Source: Clostridia bacterium
Lineage (GTDB): Bacteria > Bacillota > Clostridia > Oscillospirales > Acutalibacteraceae
Length of the DNA stretch: 64,000 nt
Direction: 5' to 3'
NCBI GenBank assembly: GCA_017473165.1
Contig: JAFUNA010000027.1
Span: 1 to 64,000, forward strand
Shown: one piece after another, positions 1 to 7,954 of the stretch
Numbering within the stretch: position 1 is the first letter of the stretch
Layout: each line of letters starts with the position of its first letter
Translations under genes and position numbers: made by a program
Notes under the pieces: model-generated
Told to the model about the DNA's origin: nothing
What the model saw: the letters and a program-made list of their open reading frames with translations, nothing else
Database searches by the model: none

Positions 1-50
1 ACTTGAAGTACATACTCAAATTAATCTTCAAGGGTTATTTTTATCAATCG

Positions 51-70
51 TTGTTTAATTTTCAAGGTGC
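51..70 (-). promoter_or_regulatory. Box-A-like antitermination element in an rRNA-type leader
   Basis: The minus strand reads GCACCTTGAAAATTAAACAA, resembling the CTTTGAAAACTAAACAA-like box A/spacer sequence found in Firmicutes rRNA leaders and internal spacers. It lies about 30-50 nt downstream of the promoter at 103-131. Bases 1-50 continue the leader. The role in Nus-factor antitermination is inferred from resemblance only. Confidence 0.5.
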
Positions 71-102
71 GTTGCGCTGTCTGTTGTCCAGAGCGCTCGA
101 CT

Positions 103-131
103 AATATACCAAATCCATCCCGATTTGTCAA
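103..131 (-). promoter_or_regulatory. Strong sigma-A promoter, probably of an rRNA operon to the left
   Basis: On the minus strand there is a consensus -35 TTGACA (126-131), a 17-bp spacer and -10 TATATT (103-108). Transcription would run left, out of the window. The following leader carries a box-A-like segment typical of rRNA operon leaders in Firmicutes, so an rRNA operon beyond the left edge is the likely target; this is inference because no rRNA bases are inside the window. Confidence 0.75.
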
Positions 132-276
132 CACCTTTTTTTAACTTTTTTCGATGTTGTTCTCAACCGCTCCGTGTGTTTCGCTAATGCCTGCCACTCA
201 ATTCCCTTGTGTGTCAACGGGTTTCGGCTGTTTATTCCGTTTCAGAATTTGAATTTTTATTTGTTTTTACCTTTTT

Positions 277-302
277 GCGGCGGGAGCAAGCCCCCGCCCT
301 AC
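277..302. repeat. Short GC-rich intergenic palindrome (copy 1)
   Basis: A GGCGGG...CCCGCC hairpin followed by CTAC. The same arrangement recurs at 3847-3869 between acn and icd, with only the loop and one base of the right arm changed. Such palindromes are scattered between genes in many gut Clostridia. The rest of 132-423 is AT-rich and shows no gene that I can support. Confidence 0.55.
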
Positions 303-367
303 TCTCTGTTTACGGTTTGTGCGGATTTACAGGACAACACACAGGTCGTACCCTACGTTATTTGAAA

Positions 368-389
368 GGGACGACTCAATGGTCGTCCC
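368..389 (-). terminator. Hairpin downstream of the GH18 gene
   Basis: A perfect 8-bp stem, GGGACGAC/GTCGTCCC with a 6-nt loop, starts about 35 bp past the stop of the GH18 gene. On the minus strand it is followed by only a short T run (TTTCAAAT), so it is a weak intrinsic terminator or another intergenic palindrome. Confidence 0.45.
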
Positions 390-423
390 CTCATTTTAAT
401 TAACTATACATTTGCAAGATATT

Positions 424-1710
424 TTATCCGACCTGTCTGTCCTCTATGCAATCCTTCATTGCACCGAAAAGGGAAAGGTCGCTGTTGATATCGTATACAT
501 CGCAGGAATAGTGCCAGACCATCATGCCGCCGAGACCTCTGCTCATGGCATAGGCGGTTTTATCGTAGATTGTCTGCCATGAATTAAAATAGGTCTTGCC
601 CTGATCGGTTTCGGTGTAATCAATATCGGCAAGCTTATCTGCGTATTCATTATAATTATACCAGTATGCTCCGCCGTCTGCGGGTCTGCCGTAGAAAGGT
701 ACGCCCAAATCAACTTTTTCTTTCGGAATAAGATTATCCTTAACCGCATTGTATCCGTTCACGGCGGACGTCATTGATGAATGATTTCCTTCGCTGTCAA
801 ACAGGTCATACTGCATAAGTTCCACCAGATCTATAACCTTCATTGCAGAATAGCTCATGCCCAAATCCCATTGCGCAACCGCAAGTCCGATTTTTTTATC
901 CGTTGCTCTGTTGAGTCTGATAAGAAAGCGGCTGAAATCATTCCACGCTTCTTTTTCGATAGGATACTCATAGTCAAAGAATATTCCGTCAAGGTTGTAC
1001 TTTTCAAGAATTTCTGCAATCTGTCCCTCCAGCTTGCGGGTTTTGAAAGCTTTGGAATGTTTCTTTGCCTGATTTGCCATCTGCTCGTTCCAATCCGTTA
1101 TTCCGCTGTCGCTGCCCGGACCGAGAATATTTACATATACATTTACGTTTCTGTTTCCTATTGCATTGCGTACATTTGTAAGTGCAGGCTCGAGCAAGCT
1201 TGTATCGACTTTGATTTCAGCGTTTTCATCAAAGGTTATGCAGCCAAAAACAATTGCATCTGTTACAACATCAAAAACCTCGGGGTTGATTGAATTCGGA
1301 GCGGTTATACTCTGCGAAACAAAATATGAGGTTACTCTGAAATCCTTGTTTTCGTTTTGTTTGAAGCTGACTTTGACTGATTTCACGGCTGCATCGCCCT
1401 TTATTTCAACAGTCAGCTTGTCTGTTTCAACCGTTTCAAACGCACAGAATCTGTATGCATCGCTTGATGAACGGTGATAAATCTGCTCGTTGTTATTACA
1501 GATTTTAACCTCTGCGGGTGCTGCGGTTTCAAGTTCAATTTCAACGGTGTTGACCTTTTGCTTATCAAAAACAATTTCGGATTTGCCGCTGAATTCTGTT
1601 ATTTCTGCAGCTACGGTATTAAGCCCCGTCTCTTCTTCAAAAACAGGAATACCAAAGAATGAACTTACGGCAATTACCGCAGCAAAGATAAATCTTAAAA
1701 TTTTATACAT
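424..1710 (-). CDS. Secreted glycoside hydrolase family 18 (chitinase-like) protein
   Basis: Probable secreted or cell-surface GH18 enzyme of 428 residues. The N-terminus MYKILRFIFAAVIAVSSFFG is a signal peptide. Residues about 40-130 look like a beta-rich domain, and the rest is a GH18 barrel. The family motif DGxxxDxE appears as LDGIFFDYEYP near residues 240-248, with the Glu being the expected acid/base catalyst. An earlier in-frame ATG exists at 1758, but the start at 1710 follows a good AAGGGTGG ribosome binding site and begins exactly at the signal peptide. GH18 proteins cleave beta-1,4-linked GlcNAc polymers; some in spore formers act on cortex peptidoglycan. The substrate here cannot be told. 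The gene is monocistronic and divergent from acn. Confidence 0.8.
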   Translation of the reverse strand: MYKILRFIFAAVIAVSSFFGIPVFEEETGLNTVAAEITEFSGKSEIVFDKQKVNTVEIELETAAPAEVKICNNNEQIYHRSSSDAYRFCAFETVETDKLTVEIKGDAAVKSVKVSFKQNENKDFRVTSYFVSQSITAPNSINPEVFDVVTDAIVFGCITFDENAEIKVDTSLLEPALTNVRNAIGNRNVNVYVNILGPGSDSGITDWNEQMANQAKKHSKAFKTRKLEGQIAEILEKYNLDGIFFDYEYPIEKEAWNDFSRFLIRLNRATDKKIGLAVAQWDLGMSYSAMKVIDLVELMQYDLFDSEGNHSSMTSAVNGYNAVKDNLIPKEKVDLGVPFYGRPADGGAYWYNYNEYADKLADIDYTETDQGKTYFNSWQTIYDKTAYAMSRGLGGMMVWHYSCDVYDINSDLSLFGAMKDCIEDRQVG

Positions 1711-1770
1711 AGAAACCACCCTTTTATGTTTTTTGTAACAGCGGAACACAAGCCCCACATTACTGATTAA

Positions 1771-1800
1771 ATAATATCATTAATTGTATAATAAAATCAA
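1771..1800 (-). promoter_or_regulatory. Candidate promoter of the GH18 gene
   Basis: The minus strand shows TTGATT (1795-1800), an 18-bp spacer and TATTAT (1771-1776), about 60 bp upstream of the chosen start. The fit to the sigma-A consensus is fair. Confidence 0.45.
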
Positions 1801-1841
1801 TATCTTTCCATAAAAAACATTATATTATGTAGGTTTTGCCC

Positions 1842-1871
1842 TTGACTTGAAGGGTTATTTTGCAATATAAT
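1842..1871 (+). promoter_or_regulatory. Candidate promoter of the acn-icd operon
   Basis: TTGACT (1842-1847), 18-bp spacer, perfect TATAAT (1866-1871), 37 bp before the acn start. The -35 lies in a small imperfect palindrome (CCCTTGACTTGAAGGG) that could be an operator; that role is speculation. Confidence 0.6.
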
Positions 1872-1908
1872 TGAATATCATCGATTTTTATCAAACAGGA
1901 GGATGAAT

Positions 1909-3843
1909 ATGGGACTTACTATCGGACAAAAGCTGATTAAGAGCCATCTTGTCAGCGGCGAAATGATTCCCGGAACGGAAATCGGTCTTAAGATTGACCA
2001 GACTCTTACACAGGATGCCACAGGTACAATGGCATATCTCGAATTTGAGGCAATGGGCGTTGAAAGAGTACGCACAGAGCTTTCTGTTTCATATATTGAC
2101 CACAACACTCTGCAGAACGGCTTTGAAAATGCAGATGACCACAGATTTATTCAGAGCGTTGCAAAGAAAAGAGGTCTTCTTTTCTCAAAGCCCGGCAACG
2201 GTATCTGCCATCAGCTTCACCTTGAACGCTTCGGCAAGCCCGGCAAAACTCTTATCGGTTCCGACAGCCATACTCCCACAGGCGGCGGCATAGGCATGCT
2301 TGCAATCGGTGCAGGCGGACTTGACGTTGCGGTTGCAATGGGCGGCGGCACATACTACACAACCATGCCCAAAATGACACTTGTCCGTCTTTCAGGCAAG
2401 CTTTCGCCCTGGGTCGGTGCAAAGGACATCATCCTCGAAGTTCTCCGCATCATGAGCGTTAAGGGCGGCGTCGGCAAGATTATCGAATACGGCGGCGAAG
2501 GTGTTAAGACCCTTTCCGTTCCCGAAAGAGCAACAATCACCAACATGGGTGCAGAGCTCGGTGCAACAACCTCCGTTTTCCCCTCTGACGAAATCACAAA
2601 GGCTTTCCTTAAAGCACAGGACAGAGAGGACGACTGGACAGAGCTCCTTCCCGATGCTGATGCACAGTATGACGAAATTATCGATATTGACCTTTCAAAG
2701 CTTGCTCCCATGGCTGCAATGCCTCATATGCCCGACAACGTTAAAACCGTTAAAGAAATCGGCAACATCGAAATCAGCCAGGTTTGCATAGGCTCATGCA
2801 CAAACTCATCTCTGCTTGACCTTCTTAAGGTTGCGGCTATCCTTAAGGGCAAGAAGGTTGCTCCCAACGTAAGCCTCACAATCTCACCGGGTTCAATGCA
2901 GGTTCTCAATATGCTTTCACTCAACGGTGCGCTTTCCGACATTCTCTGTGCAGGTGCAAGACTTCTTGAATGCTCATGCGGTCCCTGCATCGGTATGGGT
3001 CAGTCACCCCAGTCAAAGGGCGTTTCGCTCCGTACATTCAACAGAAACTTTGAGGGCCGTTCCGGTACTGCAGACGCAGGCATCTATCTTGTAAGCCCCG
3101 AGGTTGCTGCAGCATCGGCACTCACAGGTTATCTCACCGACCCCAGAACACTCGGCGAGATGCCCGAAATCACAATGCCCGAGCGTTTCATCATCAATGA
3201 CAATATGATTGAAAAGCCCGCAAGCGTTGAAGAGGCTGACAGCGTTGAAATCAAATACGGTCCCAACATCAAGCCCTTCCCCACAAGCGTTGAGCTTCCC
3301 GAGGACATCGAAGCACCCGCAATTCTCAAGGTTGGCGACAACATTACAACCGACCACATCATGCCCGCAGGTGCAAAAATTCTCCCCTACCGTTCAAACA
3401 TTCCCTTCCTTTCAAACTTCTGCTTCAAGCAGTGCGACGAGCACTTTGCAGAACGCTGCAAGGCTGCAGGCAAGGGCTTCATCATCGGCGGTGCAAACTA
3501 CGGTCAGGGTTCATCCCGTGAACACGCTGCACTTGTTCCCCTCTATCTCGGAATCAAGGCTGTTATCGCAAAGTCATTCGCAAGAATTCATTGCGCAAAC
3601 CTTATTAACGCAGGCATCATGCCCTTCACCTTTGCAAATGCAGACGACTATGACAAGATTGACACAGACGATATGCTTGCACTCAAGGGCATCAGAGAAA
3701 ACATCAAGAACGGCAGCAAGGTTGTTCTTGAAAACCTCACAAAGGGCGAAAAATATGAGCTTGCATACGATTATTCCGACAGACAGACCGCAATGATTCT
3801 TGACGGCGGACTTCTCAACTATACAAAAAACATCGGTAAATAA
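1909..3843 (+). CDS. acn: Aconitate hydratase (short, Aquifex-type)
   Basis: Converts citrate to isocitrate with a [4Fe-4S] cluster. At 644 residues it matches the short bacterial aconitase group (TIGR01342 type) rather than the roughly 900-residue AcnA. The cluster ligands are visible as CIGSCTN and, further on, CSCGPCIGMG. The C-terminal swivel domain carries GANYGQGSSREHAAL, the substrate-binding serine loop. An ATG at 1903 abuts the AGGAGG site (1897-1902) with no spacing, so the ATG at 1909, 6 nt downstream, is the better start. It is followed after 49 bp by icd, so the two make isocitrate and then 2-oxoglutarate. Members of this superfamily can resemble LeuC/homoaconitase, but the fused swivel domain and the icd neighbour favour aconitase. 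Confidence 0.93.
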   Translation: MGLTIGQKLIKSHLVSGEMIPGTEIGLKIDQTLTQDATGTMAYLEFEAMGVERVRTELSVSYIDHNTLQNGFENADDHRFIQSVAKKRGLLFSKPGNGICHQLHLERFGKPGKTLIGSDSHTPTGGGIGMLAIGAGGLDVAVAMGGGTYYTTMPKMTLVRLSGKLSPWVGAKDIILEVLRIMSVKGGVGKIIEYGGEGVKTLSVPERATITNMGAELGATTSVFPSDEITKAFLKAQDREDDWTELLPDADAQYDEIIDIDLSKLAPMAAMPHMPDNVKTVKEIGNIEISQVCIGSCTNSSLLDLLKVAAILKGKKVAPNVSLTISPGSMQVLNMLSLNGALSDILCAGARLLECSCGPCIGMGQSPQSKGVSLRTFNRNFEGRSGTADAGIYLVSPEVAAASALTGYLTDPRTLGEMPEITMPERFIINDNMIEKPASVEEADSVEIKYGPNIKPFPTSVELPEDIEAPAILKVGDNITTDHIMPAGAKILPYRSNIPFLSNFCFKQCDEHFAERCKAAGKGFIIGGANYGQGSSREHAALVPLYLGIKAVIAKSFARIHCANLINAGIMPFTFANADDYDKIDTDDMLALKGIRENIKNGSKVVLENLTKGEKYELAYDYSDRQTAMILDGGLLNYTKNIGK

Positions 3844-3846
3844 TCA

Positions 3847-3869
3847 GCGGCGGGAAAGCCCCGCCCTAC
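3847..3869. repeat. Short GC-rich intergenic palindrome (copy 2)
   Basis: GGCGGG...CCCGCC hairpin plus CTAC, lying between acn and icd. It matches the copy at 277-302 with a shorter loop. It is too GC-rich and lacks the T run needed to act as an intrinsic terminator, so the operon probably reads through it. Confidence 0.55.
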
Positions 3870-3892
3870 ACTTAATACAAGGAGAAATAAAC

Positions 3893-5056
3893 ATGACAGA
3901 AGTACAGATTAAGGCTGCTCTTGAAAAGTTTGAAGCTCTCATCAGAGAGCAGGACGCAAGAAGCGAAGCTATCAAGCAGCAGGGCGATTTCATTGACTAT
4001 TCAACTCTCGACAAGCTTACAATCGGCGTTTGCGGCGGCGACGGAATCGGCCCCATCATCACAAACGAAGCTGCAAGAGTTCTTGAATTCCTTCTTAAGG
4101 AAGACGTTGAGGCAGGCAAAATCGAGTTCAAGACAATCGACGGTCTTACAATTGAAAACCGTGTTGCAGTCAACAAGGCTATTCCCGACGATGTTCTTGA
4201 AGAGCTCAAGAAGTGCCCCGTTATTCTCAAGGGCCCCACAACAACTCCCCAGGCAGGCGATCCCTGGCCCAACATCGAAAGTGCTAACGTTGCAATGAGA
4301 AAGGCTCTTGACCTTTTTGCAAATCTCCGTCCCGTTAAAGTGCCCGAAGAAGGCATTGACTGGACATTCTTCCGTGAAAACACAGAGGGTGCTTATGCGG
4401 TCGGCTCAAAGGGCGTTAACATCACAGACGACCTTGCAATGGACTTCGTTGTTACAACAACAGAGGGCACACAGAGAATTGCAAGACTTGCATATGACTA
4501 TGCAAGAAGAAACAAGAAGGACAGAGTTTCAATCATTCAGAAGGCTAACGTTATCAAGACAACAGACGGCAAATTCCTTAACCTCTGCAAGGAAATCGGC
4601 AAGGAATATCCCGAAATCACAACCGATGAATGGTATATCGACATCACAACCGCAAAGCTTATCGACAAGAAGAGAAGAACAGATTTCAAGGTTTTCGTTC
4701 TTCCCAACCTTTACGGCGATATCATCACCGACGAAGCTGCTGAGTTCCAGGGCGGCGTAGGCACAGCGGGCAGCGCAAACATCGGCAAGAAGTATGCAAT
4801 GTTTGAAGCTATCCACGGCTCCGCTCCCAGAATGATGAGAGAAGGCAGAGGCAAGTATGCAGACCCCTGCTCAATGCTCCGTGCAGCGGTTATGCTTCTT
4901 TCACACATCGGCAAGCAGGCTGAAGCAGACAAGCTTGAAAGAGCACTTGACATCTGCATGTATGAAGAAAAGAAGCTTAAGATTACAGGCAGAGCAGACG
5001 GTGCAACCTGCGAGGATTTCGGCAACTACGTTATGGAAACCCTCTCAAATCTTTAA
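3893..5056 (+). CDS. icd: Isocitrate dehydrogenase (NAD(P)-dependent)
   Basis: Oxidative decarboxylase making 2-oxoglutarate from isocitrate, 387 residues. It belongs to the isocitrate/isopropylmalate dehydrogenase family: the N-terminal GDGIGP motif is in VCGGDGIGPIIT near residue 47, the substrate loop is FRENTEGAYAVGSKG, and NLYGDIITDEAAEFQGGVGTAG carries the metal-binding aspartates. The region EAIHGSAPR contributes to cofactor binding. NAD versus NADP preference cannot be fixed by eye. The start at 3893 follows AAGGAGA; an open frame extends upstream to 3800 but overlaps acn and has no site. Together with acn this gives the oxidative TCA branch that supplies glutamate in many anaerobes. 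Confidence 0.93.
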   Translation: MTEVQIKAALEKFEALIREQDARSEAIKQQGDFIDYSTLDKLTIGVCGGDGIGPIITNEAARVLEFLLKEDVEAGKIEFKTIDGLTIENRVAVNKAIPDDVLEELKKCPVILKGPTTTPQAGDPWPNIESANVAMRKALDLFANLRPVKVPEEGIDWTFFRENTEGAYAVGSKGVNITDDLAMDFVVTTTEGTQRIARLAYDYARRNKKDRVSIIQKANVIKTTDGKFLNLCKEIGKEYPEITTDEWYIDITTAKLIDKKRRTDFKVFVLPNLYGDIITDEAAEFQGGVGTAGSANIGKKYAMFEAIHGSAPRMMREGRGKYADPCSMLRAAVMLLSHIGKQAEADKLERALDICMYEEKKLKITGRADGATCEDFGNYVMETLSNL

Positions 5057-5074
5057 TTATATAATGTAATAAAT

Positions 5075-5111
5075 ATATCCCCAATGAAAAATCGATTTTC
5101 ATTGGGGATAT
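5075..5111. terminator. Bidirectional intrinsic terminator between icd and the lipoprotein gene
   Basis: A perfect 16-bp stem (5075-5090 with 5096-5111) and a 5-nt loop, AT-rich at both ends, sit 19 bp after the icd stop and just past the stop of the convergent gene. The stem itself has A- and T-rich flanks, allowing termination from both sides. Confidence 0.8.
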
Positions 5112-5114
5112 TTT

Positions 5115-6287
5115 CTATTCGATTTCGGTTACATATTTCTTTTCAACTCTGCCGCTGTATTTTTCTGTGTCTATTCTTACATAACCCATTTCATAGTAAT
5201 AGCCTGATGAATAAAACTCGTCGCCTTCCGAAAGAGTATCTATAACTTCCCATTCTCCGGAAATATAATTTTTAGCTTCAACTTTAACATTATCAGCCGT
5301 AACCCTGTAGTTCATCTTCATATTATCGGGAAAGATATATGATTTATCAACGCTTTTCATATATAATCCGCATTCTTCATCGTTGCCTATTGTAAAAACA
5401 TATTCAGACAGTTTTCCGTATGTATAAGTATTGAACATCTTGATAGCATCCTTTTGTCTGCCTTCAAAGGTATTCTCATTTTCTCTTATGTCTTCAGATC
5501 CGGCAACAGCTTTAACAATATATGTTTCGCCAACCGTTTTTACATCGCAAACATAGATTGCTTCGCCGCCACTAAAGCAAATTTCTCTTGCGAAACTGAC
5601 TACAAGCTCCGTATCAGGAAGATATACATATCTGAAGTTATAATCGTAATTTTCAAAAATACTTTTTTCGCTTGTCACCACTTCGTCAAAGCGTTCAAAA
5701 TCATCAACCTTAAATGTTCTTGCATTCGGACCGTATATATCCTTTAAATAAGAATTTATCTTTTCTATATCAGTAAAAGAGTATTCACACCAACCTATGC
5801 CATACGGATTCTTTTTCATCTCTTTTACACCGTTATTCCATTCGAGGCTATTGTATTCAAATCCTTCACACTGCCAAACACTAGTACCGAAATATGCATC
5901 ATTAAGAATTTCATTTGGTGTGCCATTCCAGTTTTTGTAATCATCACAGCCGTATTCCATAGGGATAAGTCTTAAAATTTCCATTAATAATTCTTCCGAA
6001 TAGTTTTTTTCAAAATCCGTTTTTTCAAAAGTAAAACTATGTTCTTCGTTCTTCACTCTTATTGTTTCGGTTTTAGCTTTTGCAGTTGATGTTTCGGGGT
6101 TTGAAGTTGTTACATATTCGGTTGTTATTTCCTCTTGAGTTGTTTCTGCGGTTGTATATTCTGTTATGGATTCTGCAGTTGTTGATGTTGGTACGGTTGT
6201 TGTTTCGGGTTCGGTTTTTTCTTTGCAAGCACCTAAAGCCGAAAACAGAATTGCTAAAATTGCCATGACCGATATAATTCTTTTCAT
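5115..6287 (-). CDS. Lipoprotein with Thr-rich linker, unknown function
   Basis: A 390-residue exported protein. The N-terminus MKRIISVMAILAILFSALGAC ends in a lipobox (LGAC), so Cys21 should be lipidated and the protein tethered outside the membrane. About 60 residues rich in Thr, Glu and Ser follow, a typical wall-spanning linker. The rest contains many Tyr/Asp/Glu residues and no family that I recognise; the last 60 residues resemble an SH3-like beta module by pattern only. The start at 6287 is set by GAGGAGG at 6294-6300; an upstream ATG at 6302 overlaps that site. It is monocistronic and convergent with icd. Confidence 0.75.
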   Translation of the reverse strand: MKRIISVMAILAILFSALGACKEKTEPETTTVPTSTTAESITEYTTAETTQEEITTEYVTTSNPETSTAKAKTETIRVKNEEHSFTFEKTDFEKNYSEELLMEILRLIPMEYGCDDYKNWNGTPNEILNDAYFGTSVWQCEGFEYNSLEWNNGVKEMKKNPYGIGWCEYSFTDIEKINSYLKDIYGPNARTFKVDDFERFDEVVTSEKSIFENYDYNFRYVYLPDTELVVSFAREICFSGGEAIYVCDVKTVGETYIVKAVAGSEDIRENENTFEGRQKDAIKMFNTYTYGKLSEYVFTIGNDEECGLYMKSVDKSYIFPDNMKMNYRVTADNVKVEAKNYISGEWEVIDTLSEGDEFYSSGYYYEMGYVRIDTEKYSGRVEKKYVTEIE

Positions 6288-6405
6288 ATTAATCCTCCTC
6301 AAAATTTTATCGCCTTGTTTATATTATAATAATACATTATAATTATCGATTTTGAATCGGAATGTAATAATTGAAGGGATTTTTGTAATTTTTGATATAA
6401 AAAAG

Positions 6406-6423
6406 GGACAGCCGAAGCTGTCC
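6406..6423 (-). terminator. Intrinsic terminator with UUCG tetraloop
   Basis: On the minus strand GGACAGC-TTCG-GCTGTCC is followed by CTTTTTTAT. This closes the operon of the small DUF6440 gene, the MFS transporter and the metallophosphoesterase. Confidence 0.85.
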
Positions 6424-6429
6424 TTGAAA

Positions 6430-6609
6430 TCATTTATTGATTATTGGTGAAATAACAGGCTTACCTTCACGGTCAAGCAGCGGGGTAAGCCCGCCGGCAT
6501 ATCCGTTTGCAGTAAACAGATAATTTACTCCCGTTTCTTTGTCAACGTAAATCTGCATTGACCCTAAATCCTGTGAATATACTTTTTCAAATCTTTTTTC
6601 TTTAGCCAT
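6430..6609 (-). CDS. DUF6440 family small protein
   Basis: A 59-residue soluble protein whose sequence (KRFEKVYSQ..., YVDKETGVNYLF, GGLTPLLDREGKPV) fits the DUF6440 family, which has no assigned function. The start at 6609 is chosen because AAGGAGA lies 7 nt upstream, inside the end of the MFS gene; the two reading frames overlap by 8 bp, so translation is probably coupled. It is the last gene of the MFS operon. Homologues of this family often sit beside transporters, but no role is known to me. Confidence 0.75.
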   Translation of the reverse strand: MAKEKRFEKVYSQDLGSMQIYVDKETGVNYLFTANGYAGGLTPLLDREGKPVISPIINK

Positions 6610-7942
6610 TTGAATTCTCCTTTTCGGCAATGAGCTTTGCTCTGATTACCTTGTCGTTTTTCTTAACAAAATATGCAGGGATAAACGCAAATGCAACAAC
6701 GATTGCTCCCGCAAGGAAAAGCTCGGGCGGATAAAGAATCATGCCCTCTGCAGTTCTCATGTCAACGGTATTGATTGTAAACTGTGCAACGCCCGGACCG
6801 ACAAGCATAGGCACAAGCACAAAAAGGAACATTCTCATTCCCATAAACGAGCCTTCTTTTCCGTGGGGGATATAATCTCTGAACGCACCGAGGAAAAGTC
6901 CCGCCATAACAAGGGACGCACCCATAACCATAATGCCGCCGACCATGATAAGGGGAAGCATTTTGTTTGTGTCGCCAAGAACGAATTTAAGACAGTAAAC
7001 AATGAGCGCACCGATGATATTGACAAGAATTGTGGGATAATAGAATTTCTCCTTGCCATATTTATCCATGAGATTGCCCATAACAACCGAAAGCACCGCC
7101 GAGCCGAGAACGATTACGATAAGGGGAATTATGTAGTCGGTTATACCGAGAGTTTTTTCAACGAAGTTAATGAGATAAGACTGGTAAACCTGAATTGATG
7201 CACCCGAGCACATACTGCCGAGAAGGCAGACATAAAGCATTTTGTTATCCTTTATAACAGAAGGTCTGAAGCTGTAGAAAACGTTGCTCCAGTAGCCCGA
7301 GGTATCCTGCTTTTTAACGTGGGGAGCATCCTTGAGCATGAAAAATCCGAGCAAGCCGCCAACAATGGGCACCGCTCCGAGAATCATAAAGAATTCGCCC
7401 CAATGCTCACTTGTGCTTGTAAGGGAATCAAGTCCCACAAAAACAACGCCCATTGCCGCAACGGGCATAATTGCAAGAACAACGTCGATTTTTCCTCTGT
7501 TGGTTGTGTCGGAAATATCGGAAACCCATGTGTTGAATGCCGCATCGTTTGCGGTTGCACCGATGAAAGACATAACGCAGTCCATGATGATAACCGTTGC
7601 AACGAGCTTTAATTTTGCGTCGGGAGAAAAGTCGATGGGAATAAACGCAAACGCCATGGTGGAAAGTCCCCAGAGTATATAGCCCCAGCAGATAACAGCC
7701 TTACGCTTGCCGAGCTTGTCGCAGAGTGCACCGCCGATAACCGTTGCAAGAGTTGCCGCAATTGCGGAAAAAGCAACCATTATTGTTGTTGCGTATGCCT
7801 CGGGCTCAATGTTATTCTGAACAAATTTCGAAAAATACATATTTTCGACTATCCAGGCAATCTGCCCGATAAGACCGAAAATGACAACCGAAAGCCAAAG
7901 CTTGAAGCCGAGCTTTGTTGTTTTTACCGCGGTGGTTTTCAT
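6602..7942 (-). CDS. MFS transporter
   Basis: A 446-residue integral membrane protein with about 12 hydrophobic segments and the major facilitator signature between segments 2 and 3 (GGALCDKLGKRKAV, the D-x(4)-G-[KR]-[KR] loop). A second copy of this loop, GNLMDKYGKEK, lies in the C-terminal half, as expected for the internal duplication. The closest general type is the sugar/cation symporter-like MFS group. The substrate is unknown. It is preceded by AAGGAGG and followed by the overlapping DUF6440 gene; the metallophosphoesterase gene ends 12 bp upstream, suggesting uptake of a substrate that the phosphoesterase processes, which is inference. Confidence 0.85.
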   Translation of the reverse strand: MKTTAVKTTKLGFKLWLSVVIFGLIGQIAWIVENMYFSKFVQNNIEPEAYATTIMVAFSAIAATLATVIGGALCDKLGKRKAVICWGYILWGLSTMAFAFIPIDFSPDAKLKLVATVIIMDCVMSFIGATANDAAFNTWVSDISDTTNRGKIDVVLAIMPVAAMGVVFVGLDSLTSTSEHWGEFFMILGAVPIVGGLLGFFMLKDAPHVKKQDTSGYWSNVFYSFRPSVIKDNKMLYVCLLGSMCSGASIQVYQSYLINFVEKTLGITDYIIPLIVIVLGSAVLSVVMGNLMDKYGKEKFYYPTILVNIIGALIVYCLKFVLGDTNKMLPLIMVGGIMVMGASLVMAGLFLGAFRDYIPHGKEGSFMGMRMFLFVLVPMLVGPGVAQFTINTVDMRTAEGMILYPPELFLAGAIVVAFAFIPAYFVKKNDKVIRAKLIAEKENSNG

Positions 7943-7954
7943 GGAATAACCTCC

